Below, piece after piece: positions 47,066 through 60,031 of a DNA stretch of 64,000 nucleotides. Position numbers and translations under genes: made by a program. This DNA is from Acanthaster planci (lineage: Eukaryota > Echinodermata > Asteroidea > Valvatida > Acanthasteridae): contig NW_019091504.1 in NCBI RefSeq assembly GCF_001949145.1, positions 792,026 through 856,025 on the forward strand. Reading direction: 5' to 3'. The notes under the pieces were generated by a model. That model made no database searches. It was not told the origin of the DNA and worked only from the letters and a program-made list of their open reading frames with translations. Position 1 is the first letter of the stretch. Each line of letters opens with the position of its first letter.

Positions 47066-50000
47066 CTGAAAATGAAGGAAATTAACGATTAGCAAAAGGC
47101 CCTTCTGAAAATCCCCTCATCTGTGAGTAGTGTACATCGGTTGAACGGAGGCTTATCTCTTTATGTGCCCCGTGAGGCTTTTGAATAGCACTTTTGGTGC
47201 ACGTAAACAATCCATACCCTTTTCCAACAAGGGACTTTGACAGCGTTGTTGTGGTGTCATTGGAACCTAACATCAACCAATCCAGCAACAAAATCCCGCG
47301 CTCTATGAACTGTGTTCACAGTGATATTGGGTTATTAACAGGTATATCGCAAGCAGTATGATACATTGGCTAAATTATTATACACAAACTTATATTATCC
47401 GGAGTGGCGTCCTGCTCGCTCCCAGAATGCAACGCGGCGAGCAATGGTACATAAACTACAGGGCCGAAAAGGGTACACAAGAGAACTGTGCAAAACACCG
47501 GTTGGCTGAAGGCGCGAGCACGCCGTGGCCCTACTGCATTTTCTTGGCAGAGATGTGTCCCTTATTTTCTGTCACCCCTTTACACACTTCTCCTGTACCA
47601 GTTTGATTACACGGCACATTAAGTGCCTATGGCGTCAGGTCCAAACTAGGGCGTGACAGGCTTGACCATCAAGGTCGTTTGAGCTGGCAACCGTGCTAAG
47701 TAGGCTATGAACTGGACACATTTTAATACTTCACGCGTTGAACCGATGGAGCTCGGTCAACTACATCCAAAACACAGCTGGTTTTGCCATTTAGACTCAG
47801 CGTATTTTGTGAAAATTGTAAGTCTTTCGAGCGCGTATAGCATTTTGACTGGGTTATGTCAACAGCGCGCGTGCCTTCGGAATTGCACGCGATGGATTCA
47901 TGGAATATACATCCTTCTCAACCCCACTCAATTTATTCAGAAAACTCACGGTGGAACAAATGTGGACCAAACTGGAGAAAATTAAAAAAAAAAACATGGT
48001 AGGAAATCAAGGAAAGAGGCTTTAAACCCTGCCGATAGAGCAAAGAAACCATAAAACAAAAACAGACGGTTTTAATTTCAATTTAAAGAAAAGAAGACAC
48101 GACAATAGAAAACAGCTGGCATGAAAGGGTACGGACCTCTTTTCTTCTAGCACGTTACCTACCACTCTGTATAGGCAGGGGCAGGTAAACTCTTCGGTTT
48201 TTTTGTTTTTGTGTTTAAACACCCTGCGAATTATTCTTTTGATTTTTGTACTGACGGACAACCATGGTTGTCAAACGCTTTCAATTTGATTGGTGAATCG
48301 ATCGCAAAAAGTTGTCATTTGTCATAAATACAGGCCCATAGGCCGAGTTTGCAGTCCATAGTTTCAAGAATTACTCCAAGAATTGTTGATAATCTGAAAA
48401 AGTTTACCCGTGGGTATCTGCAGACTACTGAGTTGAAATAAATTTAGTTCATAAAGGGAAAATGATCAAACCATTTTCTGAATGCTTTCGCAAAACTCAT
48501 GGCAGACAAATATGATTAAAAACGTGTATACATGTACAAACTTTTGTAATCAGAGGTAATGTAGGTGTGGATGCCACAAATCCTGACTCATGTGCATTTT
48601 GAACTTTTTATTAAACAAAAAAGCAAAGATGAGTCTAGTCTTAACCCCAGCATGCTAAGAAATTACCGTCTTATTACAAAACAGTACCTCAAGTATAAAA
48701 CAAAACAATTTCGCGGTATAACATTTCTGGGCTGATTGCCCCCAAGGCTGTTTGTCCTACAACAGAAACCTATCGCAGTCCCACATTATAATGAAAACCA
48801 CATATCTGATTCAGTAGCAGTGTTATACATTTCGGTTTTTACTGCTGAGGGCAGGATTTATTTGATTATTAAACATTGGAAAACGACAGTAAAACGCACA
48901 ATCCAGGTCCCTAATTTCCAGCTTAACTTTCTAGCAAAAAATCATGCCCAGGACAAATGTTTAGCACTGATATCAAACATTCCGCAACGACGATCTCAAG
49001 AAAAAAAAGTGTTATATTCTCGTGTTTCTTGACGTGCAGAGTTGGCAAGGAACTCGATAACTTAACATTTTTGAAATGTGCCGATGGCACTCCCAAGTTC
49101 TCGTCTAGAAACATGCCGATAAGCGTGACTACATGAAAAACATAACCGATATCACAGGGCCAATTCGGGACCGAAGTAGGTCGGTTCCAGAGACGAGACA
49201 AACCCAGTGTGAAAACATTAATGTCACTCCTCTTTCTTTGGAAAATGTTCAAATGTGATCAAGAGGAGATAAAAACGAAGAAAATGCCACCTTCAAAAAG
49301 AAAGTAGGTGGCAACAAACTGCCAAAGGCTCTTCAACTTTGAAGACAATAACAGCATCTCCGAGACAAAAGAAATGTACCTAAATCCACTCAAATTTTCA
49401 CATTTATATGGCATCAATCCGTAATCCCATTTTCGACGAATACAAGTAGATGCCATTCTACTCCCGCTAATCAACTTTAATCTTTGCAGATAAATAAACC
49501 ATGGATGTTTTCAAGGACGCTCTTGCCAAATTTCAAATTTCAGTAAAATCAACTTCTTATTCCATGGCTGGGGTTTGAAGGGACAGAATTACGGCTGTGA
49601 GATAGGTCATATGCAAGGAGACGCACGTCACACACAAGCAGAACTTACTAAACAGGAAATATGTTACATACCGGTAATAATGCTGGGAAGAATTATATTG
49701 CTTTGGAGTTTTGCGTCTCGTTTGAACTTGAATACCTTTCTTAAAAAACCCCGGGAAAAATCACCTTAAAATAATTTCCCTGGTGTGATATTTAGATCAC
49801 CAATGTGACGGCCAAAACAAGATAAGGGTTACAAACAAGGTCATTATGGCTAGTAATATGAGAACACTGTACAAAATTTATTACATAAAGGGAGAAGTCC
49901 TCGCTTACCGATACGTCCTCAACTGTCGGTGCAACTCAAAGTACGGATCCAGAGGTTGGGGGAAAAGGGGCCCATACCTCCCCTCCAATAAAAGAGCCAA

Positions 50001-53000
50001 AACTTTCTTTTTGAGAAATGGTGAGAGAAGGCGAATTTTTTAGTCTATCTCATGTCACTTCTTTTAAAAAGCGTGTAAAAAGCTTCTTAAGCAGCCTTTC
50101 CCCCTCATAAAGACCACAAAAAGCTACACGGCTCCCCCAAACAAGTTTAGCCTTCCCCCAAAGTCTGGTTCTTGATGAGTGCTTGGAAGGCACAACCAAG
50201 TGAGGGAGCGACCATAGTTACCTTGGTAAGCCCCTGGGTTTTGGCCTTAAATAGACGAGTCCCGCAAGATTTTTTTAAAGAATGTCATGTTCCTTGAGGC
50301 CCTACCTCTGGGCAGTTTTCGCTCAGTAGTTTTCCATTCGCTCAACACAATTTGACGCTGACAAAACCCATTAATACGCAGAACGAAAAGTCTTAGCGAT
50401 CATTTTTTCTAACTTTTGTGCAACCTTGTATACTCTTCTTCTTTGTATCTAAAATTATTCGTGCTTTTCTGTACAGCTGAGGGCGCTTTTGCTTTGATAT
50501 CAGTTTGCGAAGACACTGTTCATTTTTAGGTTCTTCTTTCAGAATTGTGAATCAAAATTGCAATATTGCAAAATATTGGGAAAAATTCCAGCTTTTCATA
50601 TTTGCACAAATCAGTGAACATGGACGTTTTCGTCCTGAATGACATCATCACATCGTTTCTCATCCCAATGTTTAAAATAGGAAGACAAAAATTGAACATA
50701 AGGTTAATTTGGAATCAGATGCATTTTCAAGAGTTGTATTAACCAAAGTACATTGCAAAGACCCTTTAAGGAGCGACCCTTCCACCACCGGTTCAAAGGG
50801 CCAACCCCTTCACCACATGATGTAAATTCAACATTACGAATTTTCGAGTGTAATTATTTCTTCCACAAATGACACCGGGCCCCGCACTAGCTTTGCCTGT
50901 AAGCAAGCTTGCCAACTACGCGGGGCAACTTTGCAGCAAAGACAGCCAGAAGACCCACTCGATTGATGTTGGACTGCTGGCATGCGGACGTTTACGTGCA
51001 TTTCATTCTCACGAAATGATTTCACATCATGCAGCTCCATTTGCCGACCTCACAGGGCCTCATGTCATAGAGAATGGTTTCTTGCTAATGACGTATAAAG
51101 ATACTTAATTTTTGAAGTTAGTCCATTTGAGATTAATTCGGTGTGTAATGTAATAACTACCACCATTATACACAGCATCCCGGATTTTTTCAGCTTTGAT
51201 AATATATGTTTACCCCCAATATTTAGAAAAGTTCTGAGTACTTTTGGAAATTATGGCTCAAGATAGACTTATCTCCACAGAAGAACTACCGTTGGTTCCG
51301 TGTTTGCAGCTTGGCAGAAGTTTTGTTTCCTTTTCAAACTTTTATTTCGAAATTTAAGATTAAATCCTTCAAAATGGTGCCAAACCCATCAACCCCATGC
51401 CAAGAAGGCAAGGGTTCTGATATTCTGTACTAATTTTTGAGCTGTAATTTTTTGGTAATTTAAACAGATTCCTAGTACTTAACGCTCATAAAGATCAGAA
51501 ACAAACAATCGGAATTCCAGTGTTTGCTTTGCTCGTGTGCGATAATCCCAGAGTTATCTGTGAAGTTTTTCTGCCGACTTGGCCTCGTTCGTGGATACCG
51601 GGTCACAGTGTACCGTTCCCTCAGTAACAGCGCGCATGCATCTCTCTGACGTTCTGTCTGTGTGTGGCACACACCGACAGTCAGACACGTTCATCGGCAC
51701 TTTATTTCTCAACCACTTAGATCGATTGCAGCTTCCGATGACAAACGGGGTCCAGCTTCAGCGCGTGTTGCCGAGCTTGTTAAGGTCGTCATTAGTTCCC
51801 CAACCGTGAATTACGGCTCGCCTGAAGCCGTACGACACGGACCATCTTTCACCAGAACCATCAGTTTGTATGCGAACACCCTCTACCGAAGCAAAACAAA
51901 GCGACGTGATTTGTATATAATTACCGACGTCAATGGGAGCTGTTAACCAGATTGATTTTATTTTGTCGATGTCCCGCGGGTGTCGTTCGTTAACAAGCCT
52001 GGCGTTTTCTACTGGCCGGTCACGCCTACTCCAGTTTATTGCCGACGTCCCCAAAACCCACACGCGAAAAACCTCAAATTGTGACGCGTTCAATTTTTCT
52101 TTGTACTTGTGCGTATGCCACAACGACTGTACATGTACATCGATCGTGCCGGGATAGTCGAAACGGGTTGGGTATACATGTACTTCAATGTAATTGGCCA
52201 GGGTTATAATTCTTCCGCAACAATTTCATTTTATGGAATGCTCACAAGTCCCCCTTTTTTCCATCTGGTTCAGGTCTACGTTGCAAACAGACGCCGATTA
52301 AAAAAATAGTTCAACTTAACTAGGTAAGATCAGGACAAACTGCAACTTTTTTTTTCACTCAAAATTGTTCCACTCATAGTTGAATTTTCTTTCAAAATAA
52401 CGTCGGGAAAGAATGCAAAATAAATGAAGCTACAACTCACTATGCGTCAATATTACGACACTTCTTATTTTCAAAACGTTTAATTAAATGCCTTACGATT
52501 AGTGCATGCTATACAAAAAAGGAAACCGAAATTAATTAATCTGTTTCTTGAACGTGACGAATTATTTTTGTAAATGGTATTTATAATGTGTTCAGTATGA
52601 TGTCGTCTTTCGTACGACACCGAGAAATCTAAATTTCTGTCATTACAGGACTGAGTACAAAGGGGTTTAAGGGAAATGGCTTCGCACTAAATAGCTGTCG
52701 GGTGTTAAAATTCATACTGTCCAGAGATGGTGACAAATCAAGTGACATACTCACCGAGCTTTGGCATTAGACCTGGGATGGAGGGTACAACGTCAGGGAT
52801 GAGCGTGGTATTGTGAAGCATGTTTGACATGTGATCCATAAACTGGTGAAATTTACCGTACTTGCTGTAGCTCACACCTGCGTGTATAAAGGACAGAAAA
52901 CATATTAGGGACTGGATCGGCGGTGTCCGAAAAATTGGGCAAAATGTTGAGGTTGGAAAATCCGCGGTCAGAATTGTATTTTCTTGGTGTGAAAAGTTGG

Positions 53001-56000
53001 AAATGTCTCCTTATCGTGCACGTGTACTTTCTTTTCAAACTGTCTTGACCTATGGTAAGAACCATTGGTGTCGTCAGCTTTCTCTTCTGGGGCAGGAGTT
53101 TTACCAGGGGGATGGGGCTGGGCAAAGCACTTATCAGCAGTAAATTGATGGTGATACATCAGTAACGATGGCAGGTGTCAATTCCCAGGTATTTTCAAAC
53201 ATACTGCTGGTACACGTATTCATTACAATTCTTATTTTTTCATTTCTGTCGCTTTTCTTTTTTTTTTTTTAATCTTTTGCTCCCGGGCCACCGGCGACGC
53301 CCGCAGCAGGAACTCATATCACTGACAGAAAAGAAAAATGATTCAATGAACAAAGACTCCGTAAATTGAAACCCAATTTTTCAGTTTTGAGACGTTCGAC
53401 TTGTTCAATCAACCAAACTAAGATGGGTTCGGTTTGTTTGTTAAAACTGCATAAGTTGACCATTAAATCACAATAAAAGTTATGAGCCATTACTGATGAG
53501 CCACCCTGGTACAAACTTTGGAATACCCCAACAACAACAACAACAACAAAAATCGCCACGTTCTCATTTACTCTCGGCAAGGAAGTGGAATTTAAATCAA
53601 TGCATGTTGCCTAATTAAGGACATAAACTCGCTATAACAGATTGCACCGGATGGAATTAAAACCAGACCCTGCTCTACAAACCACACACAAAAAGTAGAG
53701 TTACAGACAATGATTTTGAGTTTGACACATCGGAGCGTACGACAAAACCCGTAACGACGAAGTCTTCCCATCGACTCGTGCAGAAACAAACACGGACTAT
53801 CACGGAAAAGGCCGTGCTTCTGTATTAAATTCCAGTCAAATTTCAAAAATAATTTGTTAAACAGGGATGTGTTCCTTGAGATTTCAATGGTTTGGCATCT
53901 GGAGTTCTGCTGACAAGCTGGGGAGGTCCATCTAAATTCCTCCCCCCAAAAAAATGCAGAAATAAAGCAACTTTACCGCGAATTTCGTTGAAAGGTACCA
54001 CGGTGGGCTCTGCTGGCGCATTGTACTGTAAGCGCCCACCATGGAGGCGGACCCTCTTAATCCTCCGTCGACCCTCGGGGATGCGGAGGGTCTTAGTGGG
54101 GCGGACCAGGCTAATTCCGGGGGTTTATGTTCCCAATATTCGGCATCTGTTTGGAGGCTTTGTGCGAGTTGCACTATAGAAACCGCAGCAGGTCCCGCGG
54201 GGCCCTGGACCAAGGGTGTTGGGGATTGGCAGTAAGAGCGTTTGTCATCGGGCACGATGGTGTGGTAGGGTACGAATCAGGGCTGCGGGCGTTGCGCTGT
54301 GCTACTCCCAATAGCACAAACGTCGGCGAGTTTCTATATAAGTTGTTTACTAACACAAGTCTTTTATTCGCTCGTTGGTCTCCTGGTTTTCAATGCTAGA
54401 AGTGCAGCCACCCTCCATAATAACACAAAATTGTTGACTTAGAAAAATTGGGTTCTTTTCAGTCTGGACCATGCTTGAAAGAGCCATATTCAAGACAAGG
54501 ATTTGGCGGTTGAGTCACCTGAGAATGTCCGCCCCGTGTTGTGGGATAGGGTGCCTTAATGAGGCGTGTAATGTGATCGGTCGGGATCAAGCTGGCTGGT
54601 TTAGGGGAAGTGAAACGCTTTGTGGCCGGCAATTGTAAGCATGCCGTGTGCGGTGTAAATACACCAGCTTAGTGTCCAGCGTTTAGTTCAGGTTAATAAG
54701 GTCAACAGGTGGATGACCGCTATTTAAAGCAAAGGCAGTCAGATTTCTTTCAAGCCTTACCGCCTTAAATTTTCAAATCATTCCCCTTTTCCTCCTATTT
54801 CCTTCTATTTCGATTCTTTCTTTTATGTTGAGTGGTTTTCGGAGATTCTGTCATAGAGAGACTTTTATTTTTCATGAATGTTCATTAAGGTTTTATTATT
54901 TTTGCCGCAATTACGATTGACGTTACGAAGAGGTCACACTTACCTGCGGGTCCGTCTCTTCGGAAACAGTCGGCAACGTCATCGTAGGCTTCGCACAACA
55001 TCGGAATCAGTCGACTGAAGGCGACGACATTCATTGGGCCATCCACCAGAAAGGGACGTCGCTCTGGCGGTACATAGTACGTGTTCTCAGTTGGGTCAAC
55101 ATCCACAATGCGGCCGACGACCATCGCCCCTAACCACTCACGTACGTACCTGAGTGTGAAATCACATGGGCAAGGCATTATCAACACTCAACATTTTTCT
55201 GCACATGGGAATGATGTGACGTCCTACAAGGATGAAGGAACGGAGACGCTTCCTTCCATGAAGATTCGAACTTCTCCCAAGTGGCAAGATGCCAGGCTCG
55301 AGGAAATGACATGTCCAGCTACCCCACCCTATTTAGCTCTGAAAGCACCGTGCAAACAGGTCATTCATTTCCCCGTATAGGCACGGTTGTTGCCATTATA
55401 TGCAAGCACAGGTAATTGGTTGTGACTTTAATGCATGATAAGGGGATGTTATACTAAAAACATATGTCCCAAAAGACAGCCCCATTAATGATCAACAGGA
55501 TGGCCTATACATGTACATCACGTTTCTTTCTTCTTAGAGTGGGTGGGATGGGGGTAATTACGTATAACCTTGTGGGGTTATGGAGTAACAACCAACATGC
55601 TTCGTTTAGGTACCGTATAAAACAATGTCATGAATGGCTACCACCAAGTAAACATAACTGTTTTACCAAAGTACAGATTTGACATTCTGGCTAAACTTGC
55701 CGACTGCAGACGAAATTTAGGTCGATTTCATTTTGCTCATTTGCTAAAACTGTTCTGTACAAAATGAAACGACGCCCGGTGCAATTTTCAAGAAAGTGGA
55801 ACTCCAACTGCCAACGTGAAAAGCAGATCGCCCCAGATACATGAATTTGCTGTTGTACGTTTTGGTCATCGTGTATCAAAGCCCCGCATACTTTCATCTT
55901 AATAAAATAACGTACTGCTGTTTGGTTAAAAAAAATAATATGAACACCTCCAGCGTAACTCCCTTCTGCTGGCGGGGGAGGGGTACTCCCGCCCCCAGCC

Positions 56001-59000
56001 TGCGCCCTTGTAGAGGGGAGTGAAGACATTTTTTTCTAATCGGATTCATTATAGGCAGACCTCAAAAGGGAACATTAAGAACGCAACAGTATGACAATTT
56101 TGCCGAAAAAAAGACAATTTAGCAAAAGATTTTTGACGTCACATTATTTTGAAGTGGCACTCACCCGTTCAGACTTTCACGTATATCATAATATGGACGA
56201 CATTTCTATGACGTCATAATCATCACGTCTTTCTTAACTGACTGACAGTACAATGAACCAGTAACGTATAACCAAGAATCAGCTCACCCGCTGCTGTCTT
56301 TTGTCAACAGGATTACATTAATCATAGTTTTCCCCAAAACAATCGTCAAAGAACATTAACACCCGCCGTCAACTCTGTTAGCAAGGAGACTAGGACAAGG
56401 AGGGTGGATATCCGTATACTTTGCTTTGTTTGTTTTCTGTTTTTCTTTTTCCTGTCTCGTTTTCACGTTTTATGGATGTATGAGGTTAACTAAGAGAGAG
56501 ATTCTTATTGGTGAAATTTCTACAATGAAGGTCGGAATACCTGTTCTACTTCACTTAACACATTTTTCTTTGGTGGAGCTCTTGATCTCAGTTTCTTATT
56601 CCCACTATTATTTAAAAATCTTTCGGCGAGGTTCAACCAAGCGTTTTTATCCAGGTTGAGTCCGGTTCAAGTAGAGCTATAGTTTTAATCGGAAAAGCCG
56701 GCTTGTAATCGCGTTACATGCACTGCACGTTGCCCTACCTTCTTCGGGTGGTTGCAAGTGTAAGCGTTAAATCGGTCACCGAAACCTGATAGCCTGTTCG
56801 TGTTTATTACATCTGCACCGCGAAACCTGCATTACACTCTTTTTTTCGATTTGCACATAGAAAACTAAATATTAGTTCCATTCCCAAACCATCCTACAGA
56901 CCTTCCACAGTGTCATTATCAACAGCGGCGGAACGGTTTTAAAAATGGGGGGGGGAGCCCCGGCTATTAGACCGAAAAAATATAATTATAAAGTTGCAAA
57001 TGTACCTCCAATGGCAGGTAGGCCAATGGAGGGGATAACTACCTTTCAAAGTTGGGGGAGGGGAACGGCCCCCAGCTCCCCCCCCCGTTCCGCCGCTGTC
57101 GGTCATTATAAGTGTCCAGCGGCGTGGACCAGGGCTGGACTCGATACAGTTCGTATGGTCCGGTCCGTACGCCGGGGGGGGGCTCACCCGCAATCCGTCC
57201 AGCCTGGTTTCCAAGATCGCTTATACCGTGTAGCGCGCCTGCCCCCGAGTCGGTAATGTGACGTGGTGGGCGTCTTGGTTTAAAGAATAGCTGATTGCTA
57301 AAATTACGGGAATTGACCGGAGACTCGAGTTCTCACTGACATGAAAAATGGTCGGACGGTCAAAATGATTTTAATTTGGGAAACCTTTGAATTAAAAGCA
57401 AACTAAGGGGGTAGTTTGTTCTCAGAGCGGATGCTTATTTTGCAGATTTTGGGCGATAATCGCCTGACTGGAAAGCATTGTTAAGTTTATGGTCAGAGAT
57501 CAATATACAAGACATTCCGGTCATACAACATCAGCGCACCGTTTCTTTAGCATTTTGAATATTCACACATTACCTGTGTAATCATCGGTATTTAAAGTCA
57601 TTACATTTTTATTCCAAGTTGCGTTTTCAGTGTTGAAAATGATGATATATCATTTTCAAGAACTGGTTCTTGCACGATATACGTAAAATGGCTTCAGTGA
57701 TAAACTAAGAGAACTGTGGAATCGTTTAAAATCCTGCAACACGCGTCATATATTGTAATCAGAAGTTCAGACAGTGCCAGCAACAACCGAAGTGTCCTCC
57801 GCCACCCTCAAAATAGAACGAGGGCGAATCAAAAACCACATTTCGGGTTGGGGGTTAACCTGTTTTAGCCTTTCAGGTTGTTGAGGGTACATTTCTGTGC
57901 TTTTTAAATGGTTTTGGAAGGAAGGGAAAGGAAATACAACAAAACAAAATCGTCTTTCTCTCGTTGGTTAAAAAGGATTTAATCGTGGCCATTACTGTTC
58001 CGGAGTCGACCTTGGAAGGAAATATGGCTAAAACACCGCAGGTCAGATCGTTAACCTTTGTAGGTGTTCTTTGTTACGTCACTGTAGTCAGTATAGCAGT
58101 TTCAGAAGTTTTTGTATTATACATTTTGCTCATCTCGCGAAACATGAACAGAAAACGAAACGAACCTAAGAAACTATAGGTCTATTTTTTCATCGGTATA
58201 CTGTGAAAAACTGTAAAATTAAAAGTCACAATCAAACAATTTTAATTTTTCGTGCTAAAACAACTAGCATCACAGAGAGTCATTCACAATTAGGGGTATT
58301 TATCTTTCTCGTGTCCCCGCTGCCAAACTTTGAAGATGTTCAAGAGAGAAGTTCAAGCTCACCGGTTTAAAAATCAAATTCTGACGAATTAAAACTCTAA
58401 TGTAACTTGAAATACGCAGAAGGTATAGGCTGCAAAGGTTGCATAGGCTGCCTTCATTGTTTTGTCTTTCTTCAAACACCCTGAATATTGGAACAAAACG
58501 TCTCCATATAAATCAGACTTGCCTTTAGCTGTTACAAGTGATTAAGGATAAATTAATTGGGTCAACTCACGCTAAATCAATTTTGTATTGTTTCATTCCA
58601 ATTCAGTTCAATGCTATTTGCGATATTTCTTGAATGCTAATGGTCTGCTTCACACGAACACACAAAGAAGGAATGTGATTCACCGCCCAACCACTCAAGT
58701 CTAATTTATTTCAGTGTTTGTTTAGACAATGAAGCCACGGATGTTTTGACTCAATCGCGAATTTATTTCTTTGCTTCGACATTTTGATCCGGTAACGAGA
58801 AGCGCTGCTAACTCCCGAAAATTGAGAACACAATAACAACAAACATTCGACGAAACAACAGAATTTATCACATTCGTAAAGGCCCCGAATGCCGATGGAG
58901 GTATTCGACGAACCGCGACCACAGTCTTCCCACCATGTCAAATATTTTCGTATTGGTGAATTGCAAAAATTTTTCGTTATGTCATTCAACGACAGTTTCG

Positions 59001-59808
59001 TTCTCGGCTGATTATTCACTCCATAATTTTTTCAGGCATCTTGCGATGCGGTCACTGCAGAATTACGGAAGTGCCTCACAACCAAACACCTTGACCTGTC
59101 GGTCAGGCAGATATAAAAAGATGCCTGAAGCAAATGTGTACTGTTATGTACCACCTCCTATGAAAAAACTCATAAAACAACCCAACTGCAAGCTGTTCCA
59201 CCTTGCTTTGTTGAAGGATAGTACCGTAAATTCTTTGGCCGAGAGCGAAACTTCAAAGCTTGCGGAAAGACAGGAAGAAAGTGTCACCAAACTCCCGACA
59301 TTTGCGCCCTAAATGAGTATTTACATAACGTGCATTAATTTTAGCATCTCTTTAGGGTCTAATGTCTTGCAATACCGACCTAACTGTTCTGGCTTATTCG
59401 ATACCCCCTTTTAATCTTTTTCTCACAGTTTGGAAGCAAAGACTGTTTCTCCACAATGACAGAAATTTTGTTTACCACTGACGGCGATCAGCGGCTTGAC
59501 TAGGACAGAGCGAGACAGCAGTATGAAGTTGTTTAAAAGCAGGCGAATCTTACTGCACGCTCGATTCAACAACGCTGGGAAATAAAGACTTGAACTTTTT
59601 ACCTTTCTTTGAGTCCTGCCATCTGCGCGATCTGTGAACTTGTCGAAGGTTCCTGTAAACCTCCCATGATCTTGAGTAAGCCTGTCTCAACCCCTAGGCT
59701 GAGGGCTACAGTCATGGTCGCCGAATTGATCATCTTCATGATCCTGTGGGCGAATTCCTGGGGACTCTCGAGTCCTTGATCGATCGTCTTACCCTTCAGG
59801 ATGTCCAT
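46497..59808 (-). CDS. SAM-dependent methyltransferase, Rv2258c-like
   Basis: Four minus-strand exons (59808-59603, 55149-54944, 52877-52755, 47065-46497) join in phase to 1104 nt, 367 residues. Residues ~15-130 form the winged-helix N-terminal domain typical of Rv2258c-type enzymes (FAHRIMKMINSATMTVALSL, SSQIAQMAGL, REWLGAMVVGRIVDVD, YYVPPERRPFL). The Rossmann domain follows: SAM-binding motif I CLDVGCGRGRA (184-194), acidic loop FYGIDISDEAI, FDAMHDMAHP and LAPGGIYCMLEL. The family is found in bacteria and in many marine invertebrates, and its substrate is not established; cytosolic location is inferred from the lack of a signal peptide. Real introns and eukaryotic splice sites exclude bacterial contamination. 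The start was chosen because it is the first ATG downstream of a TATA box and has a good context (TTGCCATGG). Confidence 0.92.
47066..52754. other. Methyltransferase intron 3
   Basis: A 5.7-kb intron with no recognised element. A 121-codon minus-strand open frame at 51758-52123 and a 109-codon one at 48923-49252 have no domain signature. Confidence 0.5.
52755..52877 (-). CDS. Methyltransferase exon 3: inter-domain helix
   Basis: The acceptor is TACACGCAG and the donor GTGAGT. It encodes GVSYSKYGKFHQFMDHMSN to PSIPGLMPKL, the segment linking the N-terminal domain to the SAM-binding fold (the YSKY/FHQFM region is conserved in the family). Confidence 0.9.
53529..53550. repeat. CAA microsatellite in methyltransferase intron 2
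   Basis: About seven ACA/CAA triplets in tandem. Confidence 0.85.
54944..55149 (-). CDS. Methyltransferase exon 2: winged-helix domain
   Basis: The acceptor is CACACTCAG and the donor GTAAGT. It encodes YVREWLGAMVVGRIVDVD to VADCFRRDGPA, matching the second half of the winged-helix domain, in phase with both neighbours. Confidence 0.93.
56920..57101. mobile_element. hAT-like miniature inverted-repeat element with 8-bp TSD
   Basis: Termini CAACAGCGGCGGAACGG and, inverted, CGACAGCGGCGGAACGG match at 16 of 17 positions. The element is flanked by identical GTCATTAT octamers at 56912-56919 and 57102-57109. An 8-bp target duplication and CAG-type ends fit the hAT superfamily. The 182-bp body is non-coding, with long G and C runs near each end and a near-palindromic centre (CCTCCAATGGCAGGTAGG, CCAATGGAGG). 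Confidence 0.82.
57633..57659. repeat. Palindromic AT-rich stretch
   Basis: TTGAAAATGAT and ATCATTTTCAA pair perfectly across five bases. Confidence 0.6.
59603..59808 (-). CDS. Methyltransferase exon 1: start codon and N-terminal helices
   Basis: It encodes MDILKGKTIDQG, FAHRIMKMINSATMTVALSL and SSQIAQMAGL, the family's N-terminal helices, and ends at a GTAAAA donor after two bases of an Arg codon. Confidence 0.92.
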
Positions 59809-59890
59809 GGCAACTCCCCCGAAACAGGGACGATGTCTTTATCACCCAAGGATGGAAAGAGTTGTGGCGGTCCAGTGTTGCATCGGGTCC

Positions 59891-59897
59891 TTTTATA
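59891..59897 (-). promoter_or_regulatory. TATA box of the methyltransferase gene
   Basis: CCCTATAAAAGGACC on the minus strand, a near-ideal TATA element 83 nt before the start codon. It predicts transcription start about 30 nt further down, near 59863, and a 5' UTR of roughly 55 nt. A TATA promoter suggests regulated rather than housekeeping expression. Confidence 0.65.
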
Positions 59898-60026
59898 GGG
59901 TGGGCATGACAACTTTCGAAAGGAATTTCGGAGATTTCTTTATCCGGGGAAGTGTGACTTTGACTTTTGTAGAAGTGATTCCGGGCAGGCTTAATTATCC
60001 ACTGGAAGAGAGACCTAGACTGTTTC

Positions 60027-60031
60027 ATTGG
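60027..60031 (-). promoter_or_regulatory. CCAAT box candidate
   Basis: CCAAT on the minus strand (GACCAATGAAAC), about 135 nt upstream of the TATA box of the methyltransferase. Confidence 0.35.

Larger units (their letters stand above)
55150..59602. other. Methyltransferase intron 1
   Basis: It contains a hAT-like miniature element (56920-57101) and a 27-nt palindromic stretch (57633-57659). Open frames such as 58711-59019 (minus) and 58935-59312 (plus) overlap on opposite strands and have no recognised domain. Confidence 0.5.

Noticed and set aside
51758-52123. 121-codon minus ORF in methyltransferase intron 3
   Set aside because: No recognisable motif; it is in a CpG-richer patch where stops are rarer.
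53932-54255. 107-codon GC-rich minus ORF, with a 64-codon plus ORF opposite
   Set aside because: Overlapping open frames on both strands reflect local GC richness. No domain, signal peptide or splice-linked neighbour was seen.
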